A stretch of 64,000 bases of DNA from CALGYY01 sp963678485 (GTDB lineage: Bacteria > Bacteroidota > Bacteroidia > Bacteroidales > CAIWKO01). Each line of letters opens with the position of its first letter. Position 1 is the stretch's first letter. The notes under the pieces were generated by a model. The model saw nothing but the letters and a program-made list of their open reading frames with translations, did not search any database and had not been told where the DNA came from. The position numbers and the translations under genes are program-made. Where the stretch lies: NCBI GenBank assembly GCA_963678485.1, contig OY782882.1, forward strand, positions 1,178,001 through 1,242,000. Direction: 5' to 3'. Shown in pieces: positions 16,381-25,810 of this stretch.

Positions 16381-18606
16381 ATGCGTGAAATCGACCCGGA
16401 ACTAGAAAAAAAAGAAATCCTCAACCGCTACAGGGATCTGCTTAAAGTATGCAAACCCCGAACGAGCAATGCCGACAAACAAATCATTCGTAAGGCCTTT
16501 AATCTGGCATTGGAAGCGCATAAGGATATGCGCCGTAAAAGCGGGGAACCATACATCTATCACCCAATTGAAGTTGCAATTATTTCTGCAGGTGAGATTG
16601 GTCTTGGTACAACATCGATTGTTTGCGCCTTATTGCACGATGTTGTAGAAGATACCGATTACACCCTTGAAGACATTCGCGGACTTTTTGGAGATAAAGT
16701 CGCACGCATTATCGACGGACTAACTAAGATTTCCGGCATATTTGATCAAAAAACCGAATCGATGCAAGCGGAGAATTTCCGCAAAATGTTGCTCACACTA
16801 TCGGATGATGTACGTGTAATCCTCATTAAGCTTGCTGATCGTTTGCACAATATGCGCACGCTTGAGAGTCTTCCCCGTGAAAAACGCCTCAAGATAGCCT
16901 CAGAAACGACATACTTATACGCTCCATTAGCACACCGACTTGGTTTATATCCTATCAAAAGCGAACTGGAGGATCTTGCGTTCAAATTCATGGAACCCGA
17001 GATTTACAATACCATCACCGAAAAACTGAAGGAATCCGAGCCAGAGCGTAAGCGTTTCATCACAAAGTTTGTGTTGCCTATAAAGAAAGCTCTTACCGAT
17101 CAAGGCATTCCACATACTATTCTTGCACGCTCCAAATCGGTGTTTTCGATTTGGGAAAAGATGCGTAAAAAAGAAATTCCGCTTGAAGAAGTCTATGATC
17201 TTTTTGCCATCCGCGTTATCATCGATTCCTCACCTGAACACGAAAAGATAGACTGCTGGCGGGTTTACACCATCGTTACACGTTTTTACCGACCTAATCA
17301 GGATCGTTTGCGCGACTGGATTTCTATTCCAAAAGCAAATGGTTATGAAGCCCTTCACACTACAGTGATGAGTTATTCAGGAAAATGGGTAGAAGTACAA
17401 ATACGCTCAAAGCGTATGGACGAAATTGCCGAAAAAGGCTACGCAGCCCACTGGAAATATAAAGATAGCACTGCCCAGGAGGGCGCTGTGGATGAGTGGC
17501 TGGCCAAAATCAGAGAACTACTTCAAAGTCCTGAATCTAATGCATTGGACTTTCTTGATGATTTCAAGCTCAATCTGTTTGCTGACGAAATTTTTGTCTT
17601 TACACCCAAAGGTGACCTCTACACCTTGCCCGTTGGCTCTACGGCACTCGATTTTGCATATGGAATACATTCGCATATTGGGAATACCTGCATAGGTGCA
17701 AAAGTTAATCACAAACTTGTTGCACTCAGTCACAAATTAAAAAGTGGTGACCAGGTGGAGATTATCACATCCGACAAACAAACACCTAAAGAAGAATGGT
17801 TTGGCTATGTGATTACGGCGCGTGCCAAGACACAGATCAAGGCTTATGTTAAGGAAGAACGGAAAAAGGCCACCACTGCAGGTAAAGAATTACTGAGAGG
17901 ATTTTTCGAAGAATCGAACATCGATTTCAATGCCGCTAACATCAATAAGTTCATGCATTATGCAGAAATGCAAAATCATGGAGATTTATACTTTGACATT
18001 GCTCGTGAGAAAATCGGTTTGAAGGAACTTAAAGAGTGCTTTCAACATCAGGAAAAAGATGGATTCTTCCGTTTTCTGCGAATGCCCTTTGGTTTGCTTC
18101 GCTCGGGAGATAATAAATCGCACGCTGAAGAGAAGCATCAACGTAATGAAAAAAATGCTGAAAGCCCGCTTCTGGGAGCCGATGTGGAACAAATCAAATA
18201 TGAACTTTCACGTTGCTGCAACCCAATCCCGGGCGATGACGTTATCGGTATTTTAGGATCTGCAGGCGAAATCGTAATCCATCGCACGAATTGCCAAACA
18301 GCCATTGAACTGATGTCACGTTACGGCAATAAGCTGGTAAAACCCAAATGGACTCCTGACGAATCGCTTGAATTCCTAGCAGGAATCAACGTTCGCGGAA
18401 TTGACCGACTGGGTCTTATGAATGAAATCAGCAAAGTTATTTCGAAACAGATGAACATCAATATGCGCTCTCTCAATTTGTCCACTAATGACGGAGTCTT
18501 TGATGGGGTAATGATGCTATACATCCACAATACTGAACAATTGAGAACCCTCATTGCGAGCTTGAAGCGGATCAACGGTATTGAGCGTGTGACCCGCATC
18601 AACTAA
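16381..18606 (+). CDS. rel: Bifunctional (p)ppGpp synthetase/hydrolase Rel
   Basis: 741 residues, the normal long RSH length. It makes and degrades the stringent-response alarmone from ATP and GTP/GDP. Domains in order: HD hydrolase (about 40-185) with the metal motif LLHDVVEDT intact; synthetase (about 230-345) with SIPKANGYEALHTTVM and VEVQIRSKRMDEIAEKGYAAHWKYK; TGS (about 385-445); a helical region; a zinc-finger-like CCNPIPGDD segment; ACT (about 660-741). Because the HD residues are intact, it should be bifunctional rather than synthetase-only. The start at 16381 rather than the TTG at 16354 is set by the promoter box. fur and purA follow on the same strand. Confidence 0.95.
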   Translation: MREIDPELEKKEILNRYRDLLKVCKPRTSNADKQIIRKAFNLALEAHKDMRRKSGEPYIYHPIEVAIISAGEIGLGTTSIVCALLHDVVEDTDYTLEDIRGLFGDKVARIIDGLTKISGIFDQKTESMQAENFRKMLLTLSDDVRVILIKLADRLHNMRTLESLPREKRLKIASETTYLYAPLAHRLGLYPIKSELEDLAFKFMEPEIYNTITEKLKESEPERKRFITKFVLPIKKALTDQGIPHTILARSKSVFSIWEKMRKKEIPLEEVYDLFAIRVIIDSSPEHEKIDCWRVYTIVTRFYRPNQDRLRDWISIPKANGYEALHTTVMSYSGKWVEVQIRSKRMDEIAEKGYAAHWKYKDSTAQEGAVDEWLAKIRELLQSPESNALDFLDDFKLNLFADEIFVFTPKGDLYTLPVGSTALDFAYGIHSHIGNTCIGAKVNHKLVALSHKLKSGDQVEIITSDKQTPKEEWFGYVITARAKTQIKAYVKEERKKATTAGKELLRGFFEESNIDFNAANINKFMHYAEMQNHGDLYFDIAREKIGLKELKECFQHQEKDGFFRFLRMPFGLLRSGDNKSHAEEKHQRNEKNAESPLLGADVEQIKYELSRCCNPIPGDDVIGILGSAGEIVIHRTNCQTAIELMSRYGNKLVKPKWTPDESLEFLAGINVRGIDRLGLMNEISKVISKQMNINMRSLNLSTNDGVFDGVMMLYIHNTEQLRTLIASLKRINGIERVTRIN

Positions 18607-18691
18607 AGCATTAAAAAATTATTTATATCAATTCCAAACCATGTTGCGGAAAAATTGTACTTTTATCCGGTAAATCTTAATTGATGCTATA

Positions 18692-19159
18692 ATGAAAGAA
18701 AAAGTCCCGGAACAATTTGAGGAAGTGAGGAAAATTTTCACAACCTATCTCGAGCATAATGGACATCGCAAAACACCAGAGCGTTATACCATTTTGAAGG
18801 AGATCTATACCTTGACCGGGCATTTTGATATTGAAACGCTGTATATACGTATGAAAAACGCCAAGTACAGTGTTAGCCGCGCTACCCTTTACAACACCAT
18901 TGAATTGCTTTTGGATTCTGGGCTTGTTGTTAAGCACCAATTCGGAAATAACTGCGCCCAGTTCGAGAAATCATACAAATTCAAGCAACACGACCACATC
19001 ATCTGCATTGAAACTAAAAAAATGATGGAGTTTTGCGATCCCCGCGTACAGGAGATTCAGGAATCGCTTGAGAAAATGCTGGGCATTCAGATTTTGCACC
19101 ATTCGCTCACTTTTTATGCAAAGTGCAAGGACATGGGCAAAGATAAAGAACACAAATAA
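18692..19159 (+). CDS. fur: Fur-family transcriptional regulator
   Basis: 155 residues. The N-terminal winged helix carries KTPERYTILKEIY, GHFDIETLY and the recognition-helix pattern SRATLYNTIELLLDSGLV. The dimerisation domain has the metal-binding motif QHDHIIC. The paired C-terminal CxxC structural zinc sites of some Fur proteins are missing. Family members repress metal-uptake, peroxide or zinc genes; which metal this one senses is not decided here. A near-consensus TACTTTTA lies at 18658. purA starts 20 bases downstream, so the two may share a transcript. Confidence 0.88.
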   Translation: MKEKVPEQFEEVRKIFTTYLEHNGHRKTPERYTILKEIYTLTGHFDIETLYIRMKNAKYSVSRATLYNTIELLLDSGLVVKHQFGNNCAQFEKSYKFKQHDHIICIETKKMMEFCDPRVQEIQESLEKMLGIQILHHSLTFYAKCKDMGKDKEHK

Positions 19160-19179
19160 TTATTATTACCGGACGCATT

Positions 19180-20469
19180 ATGAATGTTGATGTTATTCTT
19201 GGCTTGCAGTGGGGCGACGAGGGCAAGGGAAAAATTGTGGATGTATTGGCGCCCGGATACGATATCATTGCCCGCTTTCAGGGCGGTCCAAATGCCGGAC
19301 ATACACTCGAGTTTGATCATCATAAGGTCATACTGCACACTATCCCCTCCGGAATATTTCATCAGGATAAAATCAATGTCATTGGTAATGGCGTTGTAAT
19401 CGACCCTGTGATTTTCGCCAAAGAATTAGCGGTTGTTGAAAGTTTTAATGCACAGCCCCGCAAAAATCTTTACATCTCTAAACGCGCCCATTTAATCCTC
19501 CCAACACATCGTTTGCTCGATGCAGCACAGGAAAAGGAAAAAGGTGCTGCAAAAATTGGCAGTACCCTTAAGGGGATTTCTCCATCGTACACCGACAAAT
19601 ATTCACGCAACGGTCTGCGCGTGGGCGATACACTCAGAAACGATTTTTGGTCATTATACGATACTCTGCGTCAGTCACACCTGCGCTTAATACAAATGTT
19701 CAATTGCAGCGTTGATGACTTCCAGATCGATGGAATGTCATTTAACGAATTTGAACAGCAGTGGAAAAAAGACATCGCTTTACTGAGCAGTCTCCCCTTA
19801 ATCGACAGCGAAGTTTTTCTCAATGCTCAGATGAAGTCGGGTAAACGCATTCTTGCCGAAGGGGCACAAGGTACGTTACTGGATATCGACTTCGGATCCT
19901 ATCCATTTGTAACCTCTTCGCATACCGTTTGTGGAGGCGTTTGCACGGGACTTGGCATTGCTCCACGACATATCGGGAATGTGTTTGGTATCTTCAAAGC
20001 ATATTGTACCCGTGTTGGTAGCGGCCCATTCCCTACCGAACTATCGGACGATACTGGCGAAAAACTGAGAAAAAATGGATTTGAATTCGGAAGTACAACC
20101 GGAAGACCCCGTCGCTGTGGCTGGCTCGATTTAGCTGCACTCCGCTATGCCATTGAATTGAATGGGGTTTCCCATCTTATCATGACCAAGGCGGATGTTC
20201 TCGACACTTTTGAAACAATTCAGATGTGTAGCTCGTACAATATTGCTGGAAAAGAATATTCTTATCCACCTTATGAAATTTGCGATCAGCAAATCTCCCC
20301 CTCACTTATACCTGTGAATGGATGGAATACAGCAATTACAAACTGCACCCAAAAACAAGAACTGCCCTCGCGGCTTCTGGACTACGTTGCAGCAATAGAG
20401 AAGGCTTGCGAAACAAACATTCACATGGTTTCGACCGGCCCCGACCGAAAACAAATTGTTAGCATGTAA
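19180..20469 (+). CDS. purA: Adenylosuccinate synthase
   Basis: 429 residues, the standard length. It joins IMP and aspartate using GTP, the first committed step to AMP. The N-terminal GLQWGDEGKGKIVDVL is the P-loop/catalytic Asp motif. NAGHT follows at about residue 38, then GAQGTLLDIDFGSYPFVTSS near 230 and GRPRRCGWLD near 305. It follows fur by 20 bases and precedes the PepSY-like gene by 54 bases. Assignment is secure. Confidence 0.97.
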   Translation: MNVDVILGLQWGDEGKGKIVDVLAPGYDIIARFQGGPNAGHTLEFDHHKVILHTIPSGIFHQDKINVIGNGVVIDPVIFAKELAVVESFNAQPRKNLYISKRAHLILPTHRLLDAAQEKEKGAAKIGSTLKGISPSYTDKYSRNGLRVGDTLRNDFWSLYDTLRQSHLRLIQMFNCSVDDFQIDGMSFNEFEQQWKKDIALLSSLPLIDSEVFLNAQMKSGKRILAEGAQGTLLDIDFGSYPFVTSSHTVCGGVCTGLGIAPRHIGNVFGIFKAYCTRVGSGPFPTELSDDTGEKLRKNGFEFGSTTGRPRRCGWLDLAALRYAIELNGVSHLIMTKADVLDTFETIQMCSSYNIAGKEYSYPPYEICDQQISPSLIPVNGWNTAITNCTQKQELPSRLLDYVAAIEKACETNIHMVSTGPDRKQIVSM

Positions 20470-20523
20470 CTAAAAAGCAAATGATACTTTATAACTCCTT
20501 ACTGTCAATATAAAACGCCGACC

Positions 20524-22398
20524 ATGAAAGCAAAAGTAATGTTATTCTTATTCCTTTTCCTGATGGGAACCCCAGTATTATTCGCACAAACTATCAGCGA
20601 AAGCGACGTTCCTCAGGATGTGTTTATCAGCTTCAAATATAAATATCCCGACGCGGTCATTTCCAGCTGGGAATCATCAGGTGGAAATTTTGTTGCCAAA
20701 TTCAAACTCAGCGATCAGGAAGGAAAAGCAGAATTTACCGCTAACGGAAAATGGGTTGCTACCCGCTTTTCCATTGCAGAAAAAGAATTGCCCTCTCCTA
20801 TTGTAAGCTACTTTAAAGATAATTATAGAGTAAAAGATTACAGTCTTACATCTTCGGAACTCGTGAAAGACGGCACGGGCGAGACGTTTTATTATTTACA
20901 AACCAAAAAAAGTGGTTTTAATCAGGCCAAAGCTATTGAACTATTTTTCGACCTTAACGGAACTTTTCTCCGCAAAATTGAGCCTGTTGAAACCAATGCA
21001 GACAACAGCAACAACGGAAACAACAATACTAATGTTGGCACCTTGCAAACTGAAAACCCGAAAGATACTGTTGCTCCAAACACTGACTTTACAAAAAAGG
21101 AATTACCAACCTCGGTAAATAATTACATTAAAGCTAATTTCCCAAGTCATACTATTAAAGATAGCAAGTTCTATAAAGATGAAACCATGGGCGAAGTGTA
21201 TTACATTTTGCTGAAGGAACAAGGATTCAAGGAACAGGTTGAATTGTATTTCGATATCTATGGCGCGTTATTAAAAAAGATTGACAGCCGTGAAGCCCGC
21301 GCCAATCAAGTTCAGAAAAACGACAACTCATCTACAAAACCTGATGTTACTCAACCCAATCCCGAGGAAGTAAAAAAGAAAAATGAAGGTGAACCTGTAG
21401 TGGATACTAAGGTTCCTGCCCTGGCAAAATCGCATTTTTTAAGCAAGAATAAGAAGGCAGTAGATATTAGCTGGTTTAAACTTGATAAAACATTTATTGC
21501 ACATTATACCTTAGGTGGTCGCAAAGGACTGGCAACCTACAACGAAGAAGGCGCCTGGAAAGAAACACGTCTGGATGTGGATCCTGACGCCCTTTCTGCG
21601 CTGATTCTGACCTTCCTCAAGGATAACTTCCGTAAGTACAAAACAGTAAAAGCTGAATATGTACTCACCGCTCCTAAATTCAAATTTTACGAAGTACAAA
21701 TCGTTGAGAAATCATCGAAAGATCCAAACCCTCCGGTTACCAAAGTGTTCTTTGATGGTAATGGAAAATATAGCAGTATTGAAAAACCTGATGTAGCTGA
21801 TAACAACGACGAAGCTAAACAGAAGGAAGAAGAAGAAAAAGCGTTTCTGGATCAGGTTGATGCTTCGAACCAAAAGATTGAAACTGGAACCGGCGTTAAT
21901 GACGTTGTAAATCCTAAAGAATTACCTACTGACGCGGTCGATTTCATTAAAAAGACTTACCCTGAACTCAAAATAAAAGAATCAAGATATTTATTTGATG
22001 ACGATCTTAATGCACATGTATATTATGTGACCGTTAAGAAAGAAGGTGATAAATACGAGATTGAATTGTTTTTTGATTTAGCGGGAAAACTCCTTAAAAA
22101 AATTGACCCCACCGAAAAGAAATACAATGGCGATAATTCCGTTAAGGAAGAAGTTGTAGTGGAAGAAGGCATGCCTCTAGGCTCAGAAAAAATCGATCCG
22201 AAGAACCTACCCTCTGGAATCAAGAGTTATCTAAATAAAAATTACCCTGATCAGAAGGTTGAACAATCGGTTTATACTACCGATGAAGAGTTTGGAAATG
22301 TTTACTATCTACTACTAAAGAAATCAGGAAGCAAAACCAATACAGAGCTTTGGTTCGACCTGAATGGTAAACTTGTAAAATCGGGACAATCTAATTAA
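20524..22398 (+). CDS. Exported multi-repeat PepSY-like protein
   Basis: 624 residues with a signal peptide ending FAQ. The mature protein is built from repeated PepSY-like units, each pairing a helix such as ELPTSVNNYIKANFP, ELPTDAVDFIKKTYPE or NLPSGIKSYLNKNYPDQ with strands of the type VYYILLKE-ELYFDIYGALLKKID. At least three short units (about 190-265, 465-540, 560-620) and two longer units (about 20-150, 300-430) are visible, joined by Asn/Lys/Glu-rich linkers. Short relatives are usually periplasmic, and binding rather than catalysis is expected. The stop overlaps the start of the OstA-like gene (TAATG), implying coupling and perhaps an envelope role. Function unknown. Confidence 0.8.
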   Translation: MKAKVMLFLFLFLMGTPVLFAQTISESDVPQDVFISFKYKYPDAVISSWESSGGNFVAKFKLSDQEGKAEFTANGKWVATRFSIAEKELPSPIVSYFKDNYRVKDYSLTSSELVKDGTGETFYYLQTKKSGFNQAKAIELFFDLNGTFLRKIEPVETNADNSNNGNNNTNVGTLQTENPKDTVAPNTDFTKKELPTSVNNYIKANFPSHTIKDSKFYKDETMGEVYYILLKEQGFKEQVELYFDIYGALLKKIDSREARANQVQKNDNSSTKPDVTQPNPEEVKKKNEGEPVVDTKVPALAKSHFLSKNKKAVDISWFKLDKTFIAHYTLGGRKGLATYNEEGAWKETRLDVDPDALSALILTFLKDNFRKYKTVKAEYVLTAPKFKFYEVQIVEKSSKDPNPPVTKVFFDGNGKYSSIEKPDVADNNDEAKQKEEEEKAFLDQVDASNQKIETGTGVNDVVNPKELPTDAVDFIKKTYPELKIKESRYLFDDDLNAHVYYVTVKKEGDKYEIELFFDLAGKLLKKIDPTEKKYNGDNSVKEEVVVEEGMPLGSEKIDPKNLPSGIKSYLNKNYPDQKVEQSVYTTDEEFGNVYYLLLKKSGSKTNTELWFDLNGKLVKSGQSN

Positions 22399-23948
22399 TG
22401 GGGTGCATCATACCTAAACGGAAAGTACACAGACTAAACATTGCGGTATTACTGGCGTTCAGTTTTCTTTTAATTTGTAGCACGACATACGGGCAGGCAG
22501 TTAAAAAGATTGAACTGCTTGATGCTGACAATATGCAGTACGATAAATCGCGGGGTGAAAATGTGAACCGCGTGCTAGGTAATGTAGTATTTCAGCACGA
22601 GAACGTAATGTTATATTGCGACAGCGCTTATATGTTTAACGATGATAACAGCGTGGAAGCATTGGGGCGCGTACATATCCGTGTGAATGACTCAACAAAT
22701 ATTTTCGGAGATTCATTAAGATATAACGGCAATACAAAAGTCGCTGAGATGCACAAAAATGTTCGTATGGTCGATAATCAGATCACACTTACAACCCAGC
22801 ATCTTAATTACAACATCCCAAAAAAAACAGCTACCTATTACGAAGGTGGGACTATTGTTGACTTACAGAATACACTTACGAGCAGAAAAGGCTATTATTT
22901 TTCTGACTTAAAGCGCTTTTTCTTCAAGGATTCTGTCAAGTTAGTTAACCCTAAATACACAATGTGGAGCGACACTTTACTATATAACACGGCAACAGAA
23001 ACTTCATTTTTCTATGGTCCCACTGTCATCATTAGTAAGGACAACTTTATCTATTGTGAACGCGGTTGGTATAATACAGCAAAAGACATCTCGGAATTCC
23101 GTAAGAATGCATATATGCAAAACAAGAAGCAGACCCTGGCTGGCGATAGTATATACTACGAACAGCGCTCAGGACTAGGACTTGCATATGGTAATGTGAC
23201 CATCACCGACAAAACTGAGAATGTCATGTTAAAAGGCCAATATGGTTCCTATGATCAAAAGAAGGAATACAGTGTGGTCACAAATCAGGCACTGATGATC
23301 CAAGTGGATGGTGCAGATAGCTTATTCCTTCACGCTGATACGCTCAAGGCTACCTTTGATACAACCAATAATAAAGCGAAAGTGCTTTTCGCATATCATA
23401 AAGTAAAATTCTATCGCAGCAATTTACAAGGCATGTGTGATTCGCTGATCTACAGATTCAGCGACTCAACCATTAATCTATATCGAATGCCTGTGTTATG
23501 GTCGGAGGATAAACAGCTGACTGCCGATACCATTGTGATTCAGACGGCCAATCGACAACTTGAGAGTTTATCGTTATATAATTCCAGTTATATCATTACT
23601 GTGGACGACAGTACGCAAGGCCGCTATAATCAGGTTAAGGGAGTAAGAATAAAAGCATACTTCAAAGATGGAGATATTTCCAGGGTGTATGTTTATGAAA
23701 AATCTGAAACCATTTATTATCTGCGTGAAGATAACGGAAAGCGCATTGGTATCAATAAAGCCAATGGAAGAAATCTATTAATCACCTTTGCTGATAATGA
23801 AATTTCATCGATAACCTTTCTCGAAAAGCCGGAAGGAACGATGTATCCTGATGCAGGATTAGTCGGAAAAGAGCGATTTTTAAGAGATTTCAACTGGCTT
23901 GAAAAAGATCGTCCTATCAATAAAAATGATATTTTCCGCTGGTTATAA
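22398..23948 (+). CDS. OstA-like (LptA/LptD N-terminal-like) exported protein
   Basis: 516 residues with an N-terminal signal peptide ending TYGQ. Most of the chain is a repeating beta pattern of the OstA/LptA jelly-roll type (for example LLDADNMQYDKSRGENVNRVLGNVVF, LYCDSAYMFNDDNSVEALGRV, GDSLRYNGNTKVAEMHKNVRM). Proteins of this fold bind LPS and form the periplasmic bridge to the outer membrane. Bacteroidota carry such long OstA-like proteins lacking the LptD barrel. The start overlaps the previous stop by one base, and rsmE follows after 18 bases. Confidence 0.85.
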   Translation: MGCIIPKRKVHRLNIAVLLAFSFLLICSTTYGQAVKKIELLDADNMQYDKSRGENVNRVLGNVVFQHENVMLYCDSAYMFNDDNSVEALGRVHIRVNDSTNIFGDSLRYNGNTKVAEMHKNVRMVDNQITLTTQHLNYNIPKKTATYYEGGTIVDLQNTLTSRKGYYFSDLKRFFFKDSVKLVNPKYTMWSDTLLYNTATETSFFYGPTVIISKDNFIYCERGWYNTAKDISEFRKNAYMQNKKQTLAGDSIYYEQRSGLGLAYGNVTITDKTENVMLKGQYGSYDQKKEYSVVTNQALMIQVDGADSLFLHADTLKATFDTTNNKAKVLFAYHKVKFYRSNLQGMCDSLIYRFSDSTINLYRMPVLWSEDKQLTADTIVIQTANRQLESLSLYNSSYIITVDDSTQGRYNQVKGVRIKAYFKDGDISRVYVYEKSETIYYLREDNGKRIGINKANGRNLLITFADNEISSITFLEKPEGTMYPDAGLVGKERFLRDFNWLEKDRPINKNDIFRWL

Positions 23949-23966
23949 CCTTCAAAAAAATTTATC

Positions 23967-24674
23967 ATGCAATTATTCTTTATCCCTGAATTGGAAGCCT
24001 CAGACTCCATAGTCACACTGGGAGAAGAAGAAACACGTCACTGTTTTCGCGCCTTACGATTGATTGAAGGTGACAGCATTTTAATGACCAATGGAAAGGG
24101 ATTGAAAGCGATTGGTAAGCTTTGCGGTGACAACAAGAAAATGGCGAATGTTGAAATCATTAGTATAGAAACCATAAACCAGCCAAAGGCACAGTTGCAC
24201 TTAGCAGTAGCACCCACAAAAAATCACGACCGCTTCGAATGGTTTGTTGAAAAGGCCACCGAGCTTGGAGTGCAGCAGATTACTCCACTAATTTGCCGTC
24301 ATTCGGAACGCAAGAATATTCAGGACGCACGACTACAACGATTGATTATAGCCGCTTTGAAGCAATCGCAAGAATTCTTTCTTCCTGAATTACAGGATGC
24401 CACTACTATTGATTTGCTTATCAACAAAGGGTTTGCTGGACAAAAGTTCATTGCCTGGTGTGGTGACGAAATCAAACCGACATTACAATCTTCGGTAACA
24501 CCGGGGATTCCTGCTCAGATTCTCATTGGCCCTGAAGGGGATTTCTCCGATGAAGAAGTATCATTAGCGTTAAAATCAGGGTATATACCAATAAGTCTGG
24601 GTAGAAAACGTTTGCGTACAGAAACTGCTGCGCTGGCAGCATGCCATATATTCAATATCATCAACGATGTATAA
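23967..24674 (+). CDS. rsmE: 16S rRNA (uracil-1498-N3)-methyltransferase RsmE
   Basis: 235 residues, the usual length. RsmE is a SPOUT-class (knotted) methyltransferase acting on U1498 of 16S rRNA. Visible are the N-terminal PUA-like part (EETRHCFRALRLIEGD), KNHDRFEWFVEKATELGV, and the knot motifs LIGPEGDFSDEEV and SLGRKRLRTETAALAA, which bind SAM. It overlaps the next gene by 8 bases. Confident assignment. Confidence 0.95.
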   Translation: MQLFFIPELEASDSIVTLGEEETRHCFRALRLIEGDSILMTNGKGLKAIGKLCGDNKKMANVEIISIETINQPKAQLHLAVAPTKNHDRFEWFVEKATELGVQQITPLICRHSERKNIQDARLQRLIIAALKQSQEFFLPELQDATTIDLLINKGFAGQKFIAWCGDEIKPTLQSSVTPGIPAQILIGPEGDFSDEEVSLALKSGYIPISLGRKRLRTETAALAACHIFNIINDV

Positions 24675-25329
24675 AAGAAAACAAATCCTATTTTCAATTT
24701 GCGGGGTCTTAATGCTTGTTGGATCATGCATGGGACAAGGAACACAGATTGCCTTATTGAAATACAGTGGCGGGGGTGACTGGTATGCTAATCCAACCTC
24801 ACTCACCAACCTTATAAAATTCTGTAATCAAAATATAGGGACAGCGCTGCAATCGGATTATGCTACTGTGGATGTTGGCAGTTCAGAGCTATTCAATTAT
24901 CCTTTTGTGCATATGACTGGTCATGGCAACGTTGTATTTTCAGCGCAGGAGACCCGCAATTTGCGCGATTACCTTATTGGCGGAGGGTTTCTCCACATTG
25001 ATGACAATTACGGGATTAACGTATATATCCGTCGCGAAATGAAAAAGGTATTTCCTGAACTTGATTTTGTTGAAATCCCATTTAGTCACGCTATTTATCA
25101 CCAGCGATACCCCTTTCCTAATGGTCTCCCAAAAATCCATGAGCACGATGGTAAGCCGCCACAGGGTTTTGGATTATTCTGGGAAGGTCGTCTCTGTTGC
25201 TTCTATTCATATGAATGTGATTTGGGCGATGGCTGGGAAGATCAATCGGTGCACAAAGATTCAGAAGCTACGCGATTGAAAGCGCTGCAAATGGGAGCTA
25301 ATCTCATTTCTTATGTATTTCTGCAATAG
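24667..25329 (+). CDS. DUF4159 domain exported protein
   Basis: 220 residues with a signal peptide and a possible lipobox-like cysteine (LVGSC). The mature part matches DUF4159: ALLKYSGGGDWYANPTSLTNLI, PFVHMTGHGNVVFS, LRDYLIGGGFLHIDDNYG and FSHAIYHQRYPFPNGLPKIHEHDG. The domain resembles a glutamine-amidotransferase-like fold, but its activity is unknown. It overlaps rsmE by 8 bases and is the last gene of the cluster that begins at 20524. Confidence 0.85.
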   Translation: MYKRKQILFSICGVLMLVGSCMGQGTQIALLKYSGGGDWYANPTSLTNLIKFCNQNIGTALQSDYATVDVGSSELFNYPFVHMTGHGNVVFSAQETRNLRDYLIGGGFLHIDDNYGINVYIRREMKKVFPELDFVEIPFSHAIYHQRYPFPNGLPKIHEHDGKPPQGFGLFWEGRLCCFYSYECDLGDGWEDQSVHKDSEATRLKALQMGANLISYVFLQ

Positions 25330-25615
25330 TCTTCAGACTTTATAACGGAAAAGTAATTCAACAACAAGCCTTTGGCAAGAGCTAAGCAAACGACTTTGTT
25401 CTGTCAGATAATTCAGTTCTGCAATTTTTAACTTTACTTTCAAGACTTCTATTCCTATCAGTGAGTCCTGCAGAATGAATAAAAATCCATATTCCTTCAG
25501 CTTTGACTATCTATAATGTAACCCAAATTAAATTTTTATTTCTATAGCATTATCAATGAAATCTCATTGATTGTTTATTAATCATTTGACATTGGTTTAA
25601 TAATAACTTAGAAGT
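25330..25615. other. Intergenic stretch without recognisable gene
   Basis: The gap between the convergent genes ending at 25329 and 25811 is 481 bases. From 25330 to 25615 I see no coding region or clear structure. The rest holds repeat copy C and a terminator. Confidence 0.5.
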
Positions 25616-25687
25616 GGAGGCAGGTATGAGTTCTTGGGTAATTGAATGCACAACAGCACGAGGACGAGGCTGCAGGCGGAATTTATG
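25616..25687 (+). repeat. Dispersed repeat, copy C
   Basis: Diverged third copy of the 12255/12465 repeat. The last 49 bases (25639-25687) align without gaps to copy A at 39 of 49 positions, and the upstream part shares GCAGG and GAGTT with a small shift. Orientation and setting (between convergent genes, downstream of a plus-strand gene) are the same as for A and B. Confidence 0.6.
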
Positions 25688-25755
25688 GGCAGACATTAAT
25701 TGAATTGCTGGGCTCACAAAGGCTACACTTATTACAAACAAGAAAACGACGTATT

Positions 25756-25793
25756 TAAAAAGAAGAAGGCTGCCCAACTGAGCAGCCTTCTTC
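25756..25793 (-). terminator. Intrinsic terminator of the T9SS cargo gene
   Basis: GAAGAAGGCTGC and GCAGCCTTCTTC form a perfect 12-bp stem with an 8-base loop. On the minus strand it is followed by TTTTTAAAT, 18 bases after the stop at 25811. Confidence 0.8.
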
Positions 25794-25810
25794 AAATAAC
25801 TTATATAAGA

